Shown: one piece after another, positions 8,869 through 17,262 of the stretch | Numbering within the stretch: position 1 is the first letter of the stretch | Layout of the letters: every line of letters starts with the position of its first letter | Assembly (NCBI RefSeq): GCF_025465945.1 | Contig: NZ_JANLNW010000011.1 | Coordinates: forward strand, 62,001-126,000 | Origin: Pseudomonas sp. 6D_7.1_Bac1 | Lineage (GTDB): Bacteria > Pseudomonadota > Gammaproteobacteria > Pseudomonadales > Pseudomonadaceae | Reading direction: 5' to 3' | Length of the DNA stretch: 64,000 bases | Notes under the pieces: generated by a model | What the model saw: only the letters and a program-made list of their open reading frames with translations | Told to the model about the DNA's origin: nothing | Database searches by the model: none | Program-made: the position numbers and the translations under genes

Positions 8869-8927
8869 AGGCGGGGTTTAACACCCGCCGTCCTCTCACC
8901 GTACATACGGTTCCGTACACGTCACAC
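8868..8927 (-). mobile_element. Possible 3' end of a group II intron
   Basis: Read on the reverse strand, the segment has the order GGAACCGTATGTACGG, GTGAGAGGACGGCGGG, TTAAACCCCGCC, CTCGTACTCGAT. This resembles the domain V/VI end of bacterial group II introns (short CCGTATGTACGG stem, then a GC-rich hairpin and TACTCGAT). No maturase gene is present, so at most a remnant. The match is from memory. Confidence 0.35.
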
Positions 8928-9034
8928 TCATGAAATCCCTGACCAAAGCCCAAAATGAGTTTTTGCACGCAGAACCAGGGATGACTGAATCAACAGTCGA
9001 GTACAATCTCCCCAAACACTTTCATAGGGTTCAC

Positions 9035-9505
9035 ATGAAGCTCCTCAACACCTACGATGATCGAGACGACGCCGAAGAGGCTGCCGAGAAGTTGACCGGC
9101 GACAAGCGCCTGGCCAGCGAGCGTGATGCCACTGTAGTTATCTACAACCTGTTTGGAATCCCCAGTTGGGGCAACTTCCATCGCTTGGGCATGTACAACC
9201 AGGGCGAGCTTAAGACCCTGCTGGAGCGCTACGTGGAGGCTGGGTTTTTACCGATCGACAACAACGCCGCCGAAAGAGCGATAAAGCCGTTTGTGATCGG
9301 GCGCAAGGCTTGGCTGTTCAGCGACACGCCCAAAGGCGCGACGGCCAGCGCTCAACTTTACAGTCTGGTCGAGACCGCCAAAGCCAACGGCCAGGAGCCC
9401 TATACGTGGCTGCGCCACGTACTGGAGAGGCTGCCACATGTGCAGTCGGTAGCGGATTACGAAGCACTATTGCCATGGAACTGCTCGCCAAAGATGCCAC
9501 GGTAA
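9035..9505 (+). pseudogene. Chimeric ORF: unknown N-terminus fused to IS66 transposase end
   Basis: The first roughly 55 codons ([20 protein letters not shown]) look like a small island protein of unknown family with its own plausible start (AGGG before ATG 9035; the frame is open to 8930). From about 9195 the sequence is IS66 TnpC C-terminus. The fusion is in frame, so a stable hybrid protein is possible but unlikely to be functional. Confidence 0.5.
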
Positions 9506-9510
9506 ACGAG
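9195..9510 (+). mobile_element. IS66-family transposase 3' remnant
   Basis: Residues [39 protein letters not shown] and [15 protein letters not shown] plus the ending YEALLPWNC are the highly conserved C-terminal end of IS66 TnpC, including the DDE glutamate region ([11 protein letters not shown]). TnpA, TnpB and most of TnpC are missing, so the element is dead. Confidence 0.85.
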
Positions 9511-9750
9511 GCGGTAGTCTAGCGGTAGGTGTGGTTCATGGATCGCATACCGATTAGAGGAACGAGCCAAGAGTTAAAGACAGGAAAGGTCTGTTTTTCG
9601 ACCGACTCATGATTTTTTGAACCTCAAGTAGCGAGGGCATGAAAAATCGGTGGGTACTTTAGACCTTCCTTAGACACTTAGTTATGGTCACGGTCGTGCT
9701 TATTTAGTAACCGGCTAACTTCCATAGAATAGCCAGGCCCGCACATTCAT

Positions 9751-11133
9751 TTAAAGATCAGGCAAGGCCTGTTCGGAAGGGCTGTCTACTCCAAGCAGCT
9801 GAAGCAGCGTATTCTGTACCACCGCATAGTTAATAGCCGCATCATATCGATCAAACTTAGCCGAAGAGCTACTGCTTAATGCCTGAAAAACGTCCTGTTC
9901 CACGCTGAGTAAATCATTCAAGCTCCGATAACCCAGCTTATATTCATTCTGGTATACATCTCGGGTATGATTTGCAATATCCACCTGATAAACACTGGTG
10001 CGAACGCGAGAGTCTGCTCCGTGCCAATTACTCAAAGCGGTTGCGGTTTTTTGCTCTGCATCCAACCACGCTTGATTAACACTCGCTTTTGAGGAGTCCA
10101 ACGCCTCATACGCCTGTAGTATACGAGCGGAGATAGCACCCCCCTGGTAAATCGGCAAGTCAACTGACACGCCGACCTGATTTTCCCAGATTGGAATTGA
10201 GTTATTAAAATCACGCTGATATTGATGAAGACGAGAAGCATTAAAGCTAAAGGTAGGCATGTGTTGCGCCTTAGTCGCACCGAGTACAGCATCTGCAGCT
10301 TTTTCTTGTGCAATGGCTGATCGCACAGAGGGAATTGATCCATAATCAATCATGTTTTGTTTTTGCGGGAGTTCCTGTAAAAGCGCAACGGGAAGATCCG
10401 CTAAAGAATCCACGTTCTTGCCAGTCAATTGCGCAAGATTGACTTTTGCATTGTCTAACTGATTACGGTATTGCTCTAGAGTTGTATTTAAGGCAGCTAC
10501 GCGGCTTGCCGCCTGTAAAGCATCAGACGACGAGCTCAGGCCCGCATTCAATCTCAACTCTGCAATCCCCTTAACATTTTCTAAAGAGGCGATCATCTTT
10601 TTAGTGATTTGGACAATATCTTGATAACGCTTAACGCTAGAATACGCCAACAACGTATCGCCCGTCACCCCAGTAACTGCACTCATCAAGTCATTACGAT
10701 AAGACTCTGTGAGATAGGTCTGATTCTTTATAGATCCCGTAGTTTTCCCAAAATCATAGATAAGCTGTTTTAACTGCGGCCCATATACATATTCACCACG
10801 TTGACTGTAACTATTTGACAGACTAACCTGTGGGTAATAAGCGCTTTTCGCCTCATCCTTCTGCGCCTCACCTTTCTTGATTTGCGAAAAAGCCTTACTA
10901 AGCGCAGGACTACGTGCGTACGCCAAAATTATTGCGGCTTCCGGGGTCAAAAACGAAGTATCGCTTACATTGAGCGTTTGTAAGGTCTCCTCGTGAGCGG
11001 ACCATGCGAAAGCTGGCTGCATGGCCATCAACAAAATAGCTAATTTAGGGACTAAACTGTGCGCTTGGCTTATAATAAGAACATCTTTAGTTTTTCTTGA
11101 GTACACCGAAGACACATCCGAATCCCTGCGCAT
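9751..11133 (-). CDS. TolC-family outer membrane efflux/secretion protein
   Basis: 460 residues. A long n-region and hydrophobic signal end near MAMQPAFAWSA (about residue 43). Two internally related halves follow, with the alternating coiled-coil and strand pattern of TolC; SYSQRGEYVYGPQLKQLIYD and the matching IPIWENQVGVSVDLPIYQGG are the paired beta-strand segments. Such trimers span the outer membrane for type I secretion or for MacAB-type efflux. It sits 110 bases downstream of the truncated type-I-secreted adhesin in the same direction, as in adhesin export loci, but no ABC protein or adaptor is adjacent. AGGAG 7 bases before ATG 11133 supports the start. It could serve the MacAB-like exporter at 35-40 kb, which lacks its own outer membrane partner. 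Confidence 0.9.
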   Translation of the reverse strand: MRRDSDVSSVYSRKTKDVLIISQAHSLVPKLAILLMAMQPAFAWSAHEETLQTLNVSDTSFLTPEAAIILAYARSPALSKAFSQIKKGEAQKDEAKSAYYPQVSLSNSYSQRGEYVYGPQLKQLIYDFGKTTGSIKNQTYLTESYRNDLMSAVTGVTGDTLLAYSSVKRYQDIVQITKKMIASLENVKGIAELRLNAGLSSSSDALQAASRVAALNTTLEQYRNQLDNAKVNLAQLTGKNVDSLADLPVALLQELPQKQNMIDYGSIPSVRSAIAQEKAADAVLGATKAQHMPTFSFNASRLHQYQRDFNNSIPIWENQVGVSVDLPIYQGGAISARILQAYEALDSSKASVNQAWLDAEQKTATALSNWHGADSRVRTSVYQVDIANHTRDVYQNEYKLGYRSLNDLLSVEQDVFQALSSSSSAKFDRYDAAINYAVVQNTLLQLLGVDSPSEQALPDL

Positions 11134-11245
11134 ATAGAACTCCTACCACTAAATTTGATATTTTTATAAGCTGGGTTTAACCACCCAACGCAGTGTTTGT
11201 ACAACGGATGGAGCGACGCCTGGTACACCGCTCCCCCCTACCGTC

Positions 11246-13283
11246 TTAGACAATCAGCTGATGATTAACCATCAAGGTCTCCAAATCCGTCACCACGTTA
11301 TTAAGCGTCAGCACAACTGTCGGCGTAAACGTCCCGCCCGTACCGTCGCGATCTATGCTGATATGGGTGTTGGTGCAATCATTCGTGACACTCAAATAAT
11401 TCATCAGCCCCTCTGACGCTTTATCCAACACATTCTTGTTGGTCGTCGTATCGTGATACACATAGGCGGTGCCTGTGTAGCCATGCAGTAACGCGCTCAG
11501 GTCAATGACACTGGCAGAGGCTACGCTCGTAGTATTCCCCATCGTGAACCCAATCGCCGTATCACTGCCGTTGTCGCCGCTCGCGTCACTGTTGTTGAGG
11601 TTGGTGAGGTTGGTGAAGCTCAACATCGCATGCCCACCCGTGCTGCTGATGGTGTAGGTATCATTCCCTCCGCGCCCATCAAGAAACGAGTTCACATTCG
11701 CGGTGCTGTTGGCTGTCAAGTTGTCGTTACCCGCGCCCCCAATCAATCCTTCGATATTGGTCAAGGTCACCGTATCAAAACCGGTGTTCTGCACGGTGGT
11801 GGTATTCAGATTCACGGTGATCGACGTGGTGCCGGCCAGGGTAAAGTCCAGAATGTTTTCGCCCCCGCCAATCACCCACGCCGGTGTCCCGAAATGATTC
11901 AGCCAGCCGCCACCACCGTTATAGGTGTCAGCTCCTGCCGTCGCAAAGAAGGTGTCGTTATAGCCGGTGCCAATGAAGTTGCCATTAGCGCTGTGACTAC
12001 CGGCTTCGGCGGACAATACATAGTTGTGGGTCGCCAAAGTGGCGGTTAACCCAGTCCAGGTGGCGTTGACGTTCTCAATGGTGTTGCCACCGAAAGTCGC
12101 CTGTCCGCCCACATCACTGGACGTACCGCTCACGCCGTTCACAGTGCTCACACTGTTTAGCAACACTGCGGTATAGGTTTCCAAAGCACTGAGGCCATAG
12201 AAGTACACTAAAGCAGAAGAGTTATTAGTGGTTAAACCACCTTGTGGGTTTATTATTTTAGAAGAGACCAACACCCCCGAAAAGTTATACAACTGAACGG
12301 TACTTGCGCAATAGACATTCAAGCCATCAGGATCGAAAATTTGTAAATGCAAACTGGTTCCGTCGGTGACCGGATTGTTATTTATTATATAAGGCAAGTG
12401 AATAGCAGCGTCAGCATTTACCATCAAATCAACTGCACCACCCCAATTAAAGTCCCAAGGGGTGACGCCAAGAAATTCACTTCGTACGAGTGTTGAGAGA
12501 TTCGCTCCTAGGCTAAACACCCTACCCTCTTGATTCGTATACAGCGCGATATTGCCGCTTATACCATACGCAGACACTTCAATCACGTCCATCTTGCCAT
12601 CGTGATTCCAGTCGATAGCCAGAGACCCAGAGCCGTTCAAATTATCGGTAAAATACGTCGCCGTCCCGCCAGTGGTTCCAGCGGCAGTGGCAAAACCACC
12701 ATGACCATCATTCCAGTAAATACGACTCGCGTTACTGTCAGAGGCATTGATCACGTCCCGTCCTTTGTTCAGGTACAAATCCATAAAGCCATCGTTATTA
12801 AAATCGGCCCAAGTCATGGCCACAGCGGTCCCAGTAGCGAGGACAGGCGTGATAAATACCCCCGACAGGCTCCTCAACACAAAGGAGTTCGTGGTTGACT
12901 GGTCATTCATAAAGGTTATCAGGGCAAAGTTACCACTGGCATTGGTGTGTTCAATGATGTCCACCATGCCGTTGTTTTTCAGGTCAACCGCAGATACTTC
13001 CGCGTAGTTATTCACCGTGCCAGTGCCCGTCGGCCGCCCGGTACCCGTCGTGGCGGTACCGTTCATCCAAGCTAGTGTCCCAGCCGTATTGGTCACAAAG
13101 GTAAGAGAGGTGTTGGCGCGGGAGCCCAACGCAAAACCCAGATACCCATCACCGGTTTTATCATAGGCTACTATGCCTCCATAACCCCGGCTGTCACCAC
13201 TCAAATTCACAGTATTGGTATAATTTTTATCATCCGCCGCCGTTACAACATAAAACCGCCCCAAGAACTTATACGTGGTTGCC
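11246..13283 (-). pseudogene. 3' part of a large type-I-secreted adhesin (FG-GAP/RTX repeats), 5'-truncated
   Basis: About 679 codons, open upstream with no real start. The N-terminal half carries FG-GAP/VCBS-type calcium motifs (DFNNDGFMDLYLNKG, DWNHDGKMDVIEVS, DLKNNGMVDIIEH). The C-terminal half has RTX-like GGAGNDNLTANS and GRGGNDTY, and ends in the LapA-like type I secretion tail DLETLMVNHQLIV. Intact members are thousands of residues long. The 5' side runs directly into a DUF932 fragment read on the other strand, so a deletion or recombination removed the front. A residual TTG start at 13264 could give a 672-residue product, but without upstream sequence this is doubtful. The TolC homologue downstream would have been its exporter. 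Confidence 0.8.
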
Positions 13284-13413
13284 AGACTAGCCGATCCAGG
13301 AAAGCCCGGTTCATTTCAAAGCCGACGTTATCGCCCCCTTGGGCACCACTCACTCGCTCCCGGAACACAAGGTGCTGTACCGCTCCGACACCCACGCGCC
13401 GCTGCCTAACCCT
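13284..13413 (+). pseudogene. Internal fragment of a second DUF932 gene
   Basis: Codons from 13294 read IQESPVHFKADVIAPLGTTH then SLPEHKVLYRSDTHAPLP. They align with residues about 38-77 of the intact DUF932 protein encoded at 4755-5723, at roughly 75 percent identity by eye. The reading frame breaks at both ends. This second copy marks a junction between two mobile-element segments. Confidence 0.8.
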
Positions 13414-13770
13414 GCTGTTGTTGCTGTACCACGAACCACCCTCCAGGTTTTGCGATAGCTGAATAATGGATGACGTAAACGGCCAACCGGCCTGGTAAAG
13501 AGCCTGTATAGAATATCGGCTTTCGAAGCCGATGCACTTTTAAGGATTACCAGGCGCGACTCTCATCGTGGCGCTGGGGCATGCCCCAAATAGACGCCGG
13601 ATAGATTTAAGCAAGCCAATCACATCGCCCGTTAATCAGTATTGCAAAAATGGGGGTGACCATAGATTACTCTATGAATTCAGGGAGAATTTCCGTTGCA
13701 ATCTCAAGCAAATCTCAGTGTCCGCCAAGGATATGATCACTCTTACGACGTTTAAAGGGCTGTCAAATTC
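13414..13770 (+). promoter_or_regulatory. Leader/promoter region of the biosynthetic operon
   Basis: About 360 bases with no gene. They contain a palindrome TGGGGCATGCCCCA (13576-13589) and a dyad CATAG..CTATG near 13661-13676. The reverse-complement-like arms GTGGCGC.. to GCGCC.. were not resolved. One GG-N10-GC pair at 13599-13612 has sigma-54 spacing but poor flanking bases, so no promoter is assigned with confidence. Confidence 0.35.
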
Positions 13771-14076
13771 ATGAGCTTTTCACCAAAAACGGCACGGGCA
13801 TTCATTCTCTCATCGCTGGAAAACATAGGCGTTGACCAAGATAAGTTACAGGCCATAAACCACGGCGCGGAAATCTACGGTCCGCAGGGACTATTGGACT
13901 CCATACATCTAGTCGGCCTTATCTCAGAAATTGGTGAATGGGTCGACAACACCGCAGGTAATTCCGAGAGTTTCTTCGATATTCTCGATGACGATCTGTT
14001 CGACAACTTTAAAGATATCAATCGAATCGAATCGTTATTAAACGGAAAATTCAGCCATGTCAGCTTTTGCTCCTGA
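13771..14076 (+). CDS. Free-standing acyl/peptidyl carrier protein (first of three)
   Basis: 101 residues. GPQGLLDSIHLVGLISEIGE (about residues 36-55) is the phosphopantetheine attachment motif, with Ser in the LDS box at about residue 42. Flanking helices fit the carrier fold. It overlaps the next gene, a PLP decarboxylase, by 20 bases. A carrier next to such a decarboxylase is the BtrI/BtrK arrangement of butirosin biosynthesis, where the enzyme decarboxylates an aminoacyl-carrier thioester; the same chemistry is a reasonable inference here. Start ATG 13771 has only a weak ribosome site. Confidence 0.75.
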   Translation: MSFSPKTARAFILSSLENIGVDQDKLQAINHGAEIYGPQGLLDSIHLVGLISEIGEWVDNTAGNSESFFDILDDDLFDNFKDINRIESLLNGKFSHVSFCS

Positions 14077-15364
14077 TAGTCAATATATCCACACCGACAA
14101 AATTGAAGACATCCCCTATCAGCTACTGGCCGATAAAGTGCCCACGCCTTTTTATGCGTACAGTGCCACACAGATAAAAACAGATTTTGCCGAGCTTAAA
14201 CGCACGCTTCCCCAGGGGATAGATTATTTCTACTCCCTCAAGGCCAACCCGAACAAAGCGCTGGTTGCTCTATTGCACCAGGCAGGAACGGGCTGCGAAG
14301 TATGTTCCCTGGTGGAGTTGGAAATTGCATTACGTCAGGGTGTGGCGCCGGGCGATATTATTTTCGTCGGGCCAGGCAAACATATAAATGAGTTAACGCA
14401 GTGTTGCCTTGCCGGCATTAAAGCCGTGGTGGTCGAATCAATCGAAGAAATGGTTTTACTCAATGATATTGCCGCCGGCCTGGGGGTAACCCAGAACATT
14501 GCCCTGCGTATCAACCCCGACTTCAGCGGCGAAAAAGCCAAGTTGGTGATGAGCGGCAAACCCCGGCAATTTGGTATTGATGAACAGCTACTGCCGCAGG
14601 CTTTTGCCGGTCTCAGGCAGCTTCCGCAGCTGCGTCTGGCAGGGATCCATATTTATCTCGGCACCCGGATTCTTGACTGGCAGGCGCTTGCCAACAATAC
14701 GCAAAATATCCTGACACTGGCCGCCACGCTTCAGCATACATATGAAATAAACCTCGACTTTGTTGATGTGGGTGGTGGCTTTGGGGTGCGCTATTTTGAC
14801 AAAGAAAAAGCACTCGATCTGGCCGCTCTGGGAGAGGCACTGCTGCCTGTCGTGAACGACTACCGTCAGTGTTTTCCACGCTGCAAAATCGTTATTGAGC
14901 TAGGCCGCTTCCTGATCGCGAGGGCGGGCATTTTTGTCACGAGGGTTAACTACCTTAAGCCTTCCCGCGATGAGTGGTTTGCGGTGTGTGATGGTGGTGC
15001 CAACTGCCACGGCAGTGCTGCTGGCATCAACTCATTGATCCGTCGAAATTTCCCGATGGCGCGCCTTGGCCCATCTCGGCATAACGACCAGCATCGTTAT
15101 CAAGTGACCGGCCCCCTGTGTACGCCCACTGACTTACTGGGCGAAAACATCATGCTCGCCGAGCTTCGTTCGGGGGATCTGATCGGTATCGGGCACTCCG
15201 GTGCCTATGGTGCCAGTGCATCACCGGTGGGCTTTTTAAGTTTCGGTCACCCGGCAGAAGTGCTTGTCGAAAATGACCAGGCCTTTCTGATCCGCACGGC
15301 AGATAGCGTAGACACAATGCTGGCCCCCCAGGTGTGCCAGCGTTTGCCTTTGGCCAACTCCTGA
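14057..15364 (+). CDS. Type III PLP-dependent decarboxylase (DapDC/BtrK-like)
   Basis: 435 residues with an alanine-racemase-like barrel. FYSLKANPNKAL (about residue 55) carries the PLP lysine; VDVGGGFGVRYF is the glycine loop that holds the phosphate; VIELGRFLIA, CDGGANCHGS and GPLCTPTDLLG are the C-terminal domain motifs, and GHSGAYGAS matches the GAYG box. The diaminopimelate-decarboxylase HIGSQ box is replaced by HIYLGTR, so the substrate is probably not free diaminopimelate. Closest types recalled are BtrK (glutamyl-carrier decarboxylase) and exosortase-associated decarboxylases. Likely role: making an amine starter, perhaps on a carrier protein. Confidence 0.85.
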   Translation: MSAFAPDSQYIHTDKIEDIPYQLLADKVPTPFYAYSATQIKTDFAELKRTLPQGIDYFYSLKANPNKALVALLHQAGTGCEVCSLVELEIALRQGVAPGDIIFVGPGKHINELTQCCLAGIKAVVVESIEEMVLLNDIAAGLGVTQNIALRINPDFSGEKAKLVMSGKPRQFGIDEQLLPQAFAGLRQLPQLRLAGIHIYLGTRILDWQALANNTQNILTLAATLQHTYEINLDFVDVGGGFGVRYFDKEKALDLAALGEALLPVVNDYRQCFPRCKIVIELGRFLIARAGIFVTRVNYLKPSRDEWFAVCDGGANCHGSAAGINSLIRRNFPMARLGPSRHNDQHRYQVTGPLCTPTDLLGENIMLAELRSGDLIGIGHSGAYGASASPVGFLSFGHPAEVLVENDQAFLIRTADSVDTMLAPQVCQRLPLANS

Positions 15365-15374
15365 AGGAATCCCT

Positions 15375-16283
15375 ATGTCCCTGGAGTTTGCGGCATCTCA
15401 TATCCTGTGGCGTCAGTTTGAAAGGAATAACGATGCGCCCGCCGTAGACGACGGGCAAATAGAAAAAGTGAAGGACTTCGTCAACGCCTTTTTCCATTCA
15501 CATGGCCATACGGGTCAGGCCCAGGACCATCATGCCTTCCGCTGGTACGCCGCACAAAACCAGACGTTTAGGACGATGCTGAAACAATTGGTCGGGGAGC
15601 TGGGAAACCAGATTTTACTCAATGACCTGGATCTGGTGGTGCTGACCCACTGGACGCCGGACGTAGAGATCGGATGTTCGGTGACCAATGCCATTATTTA
15701 TGAGACGGGTTCCCACGACGCCTTTGGTATTGCCATCAGCGATCATGGTCTGAGCAGTACTTTTCTAGCGCTACAAGTCATTGAGGATTATCTCGACGAC
15801 ATGGACCGAGGCAGCCATGAGAAAAAGGCCTTACTGATGATCGCCGACCAGGATGCCATCCTGTATAGCAGCCCCTGCCTGGCCAGTTTCAGCCCTACGG
15901 CCAGCGCCTGTGTCGTAATGTTGCGCAGCTTGCGAGGCGAACATACCGCAGGCCAATCCGGAAGTATTGCGTTTAAACACTATCGAAAAGTCCCTTTCCC
16001 GGCCACCCGCCAGGCACTGGATGCCTTGCTCGCCACGTTGGATATGTTCACTTCCGAGGAAGAATTACTGCCGCTGGTGATTCTGACCACCCCGTGTTTT
16101 GCCGGACAGTTGCGGCAGCATGCGCAGCTGGCAACTAACCGCATCGAGAGCTGGGATGAGGCGTTACTCTCTTCAGCCCCCTGGGTCCGGTTAAAAGAAC
16201 TTGCGACGGACAGCAACCGTATTTTATTGGTGCTGCCGGAGGGTAAGTATCTAGTCTGCGCGGGCTTCGTGGCGGAGGCCTAA
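15375..16283 (+). CDS. KASIII-like protein lacking the catalytic Cys (chain-length-factor-like)
   Basis: 302 residues with a thiolase/KASIII-type fold by alignment with its neighbours. Around the expected nucleophile it reads AIISDHG-type sequence (AFGIAISDHGLSSTFLAL) in place of the usual x-x-C-A/S-x, so the Cys is missing. It resembles the protein at 27225-28079, which lacks Cys at the same place (AISDRGPDAGLFAL). It is followed after one base by a Cys-containing homologue. An adjacent inactive/active pair suggests a heterodimer like the KS-CLF pair of type II polyketide synthases. Role inferred. Confidence 0.7.
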   Translation: MSLEFAASHILWRQFERNNDAPAVDDGQIEKVKDFVNAFFHSHGHTGQAQDHHAFRWYAAQNQTFRTMLKQLVGELGNQILLNDLDLVVLTHWTPDVEIGCSVTNAIIYETGSHDAFGIAISDHGLSSTFLALQVIEDYLDDMDRGSHEKKALLMIADQDAILYSSPCLASFSPTASACVVMLRSLRGEHTAGQSGSIAFKHYRKVPFPATRQALDALLATLDMFTSEEELLPLVILTTPCFAGQLRQHAQLATNRIESWDEALLSSAPWVRLKELATDSNRILLVLPEGKYLVCAGFVAEA

Positions 16284-16284
16284 A

Positions 16285-17262
16285 ATGTATATCCACACGA
16301 TAACCAGCCTGGTCGCTGCGAACCTCACCCCACTGTCTGCCCTGGCGGAAAAATATGACTGGGGTGAACGCAACAATAAAATCTTTGGCCGCTTTCATCG
16401 GATGGAGTCGGCCAGCCTGTTTGAGCTGGATGCGTTGCCTGATCTGATCATGCGGCTGTTGCAACAGTTCAAGGCTGAGTGTGACCCGGTACTGTTTGAA
16501 CAAATTGGCTATGTGGCCTGGGCCCACTCACTGAATTGTCCCAGCCCTTTTGACCTTGCCCCCGCTCTGGCCAGCGACCTGCGTATGTTTTTGGGTCGCT
16601 CGGAGGTTGAGTTTTTCTCTGTCACGCAAGCGTCGTGTGCATCAGCGCTGGTCGGGCTGAAATTTCTTAAAGCTAAAATATCTGCGGCTCACGCCAGTCA
16701 GGATAACGTCTGTGCACTATTGATCACCGGGGAAAAATGCTTCCACGACACCGTGCAATACGTCGATCAAAATGGCTATTTCGGCGAAGCATTTTGCGCG
16801 ACCCTGCTCAGCGCAAATCCCTCGCCCAGCGCCTTGCGCCTGAGTGCCGTGCATGTCCAGCAACTGCCCGCCTACGGCACACGTATGCGCGCGACGGATC
16901 GCGAAAGTGAAAACGCTTACGATCACGCCTTTATCCCCACCATGCTTGAGACCGTGCACACCGCGCTGCAGCACGCAGGACGGCGCCCTCAAGAGCTGCG
17001 TACGCTGATCCCGTACCACATCAGCCCGCCCACCTTCGACAGGATTGCCGACGGCGCAGGTTTTGCCCGGGACATCATCTACCGTCGTCATCTCTACCAA
17101 CTGGGACATTGCTTTTGCAGCGATGCGTTCCTCAACCTGAAAAGCCTGCTGGCGCACCGCGATAACTCTATCGCCGTTCACCCCATTCTGGCCCTGGCGT
17201 CCGGCATCGCCGGCACTTTTGCAGCCATCGTTCTTGAATTGAATAATGAGGATGAGACATGA
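16285..17262 (+). CDS. KASIII-like acyl/condensing enzyme (Cys present)
   Basis: 325 residues. VTQASCASALVGLKFL (about residues 112-127) supplies the nucleophilic Cys. The KASIII His loop PHxxN is PYHIS here, and the Asn loop GNT is replaced by LGHCFCSD, so the triad is altered (Cys, shifted His, His). The family either condenses acyl-CoA with a carrier-bound malonyl group or, in CerJ/ChlB3-type enzymes, transfers acyl groups to an acceptor. Overlaps the next gene by 4 bases (ATGA). Confidence 0.8.
   Translation: MYIHTITSLVAANLTPLSALAEKYDWGERNNKIFGRFHRMESASLFELDALPDLIMRLLQQFKAECDPVLFEQIGYVAWAHSLNCPSPFDLAPALASDLRMFLGRSEVEFFSVTQASCASALVGLKFLKAKISAAHASQDNVCALLITGEKCFHDTVQYVDQNGYFGEAFCATLLSANPSPSALRLSAVHVQQLPAYGTRMRATDRESENAYDHAFIPTMLETVHTALQHAGRRPQELRTLIPYHISPPTFDRIADGAGFARDIIYRRHLYQLGHCFCSDAFLNLKSLLAHRDNSIAVHPILALASGIAGTFAAIVLELNNEDET

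Noticed and set aside
11630..12049. Forward frame within the adhesin region
   Set aside because: Antisense to clear FG-GAP/RTX repeats with a type I secretion tail.
13599..13613. GG-N10-GC pair as sigma-54 promoter for the biosynthetic operon
   Set aside because: Only the invariant dinucleotides match; the rest of the -24/-12 consensus is absent, unlike the two strong sites near 40 kb.
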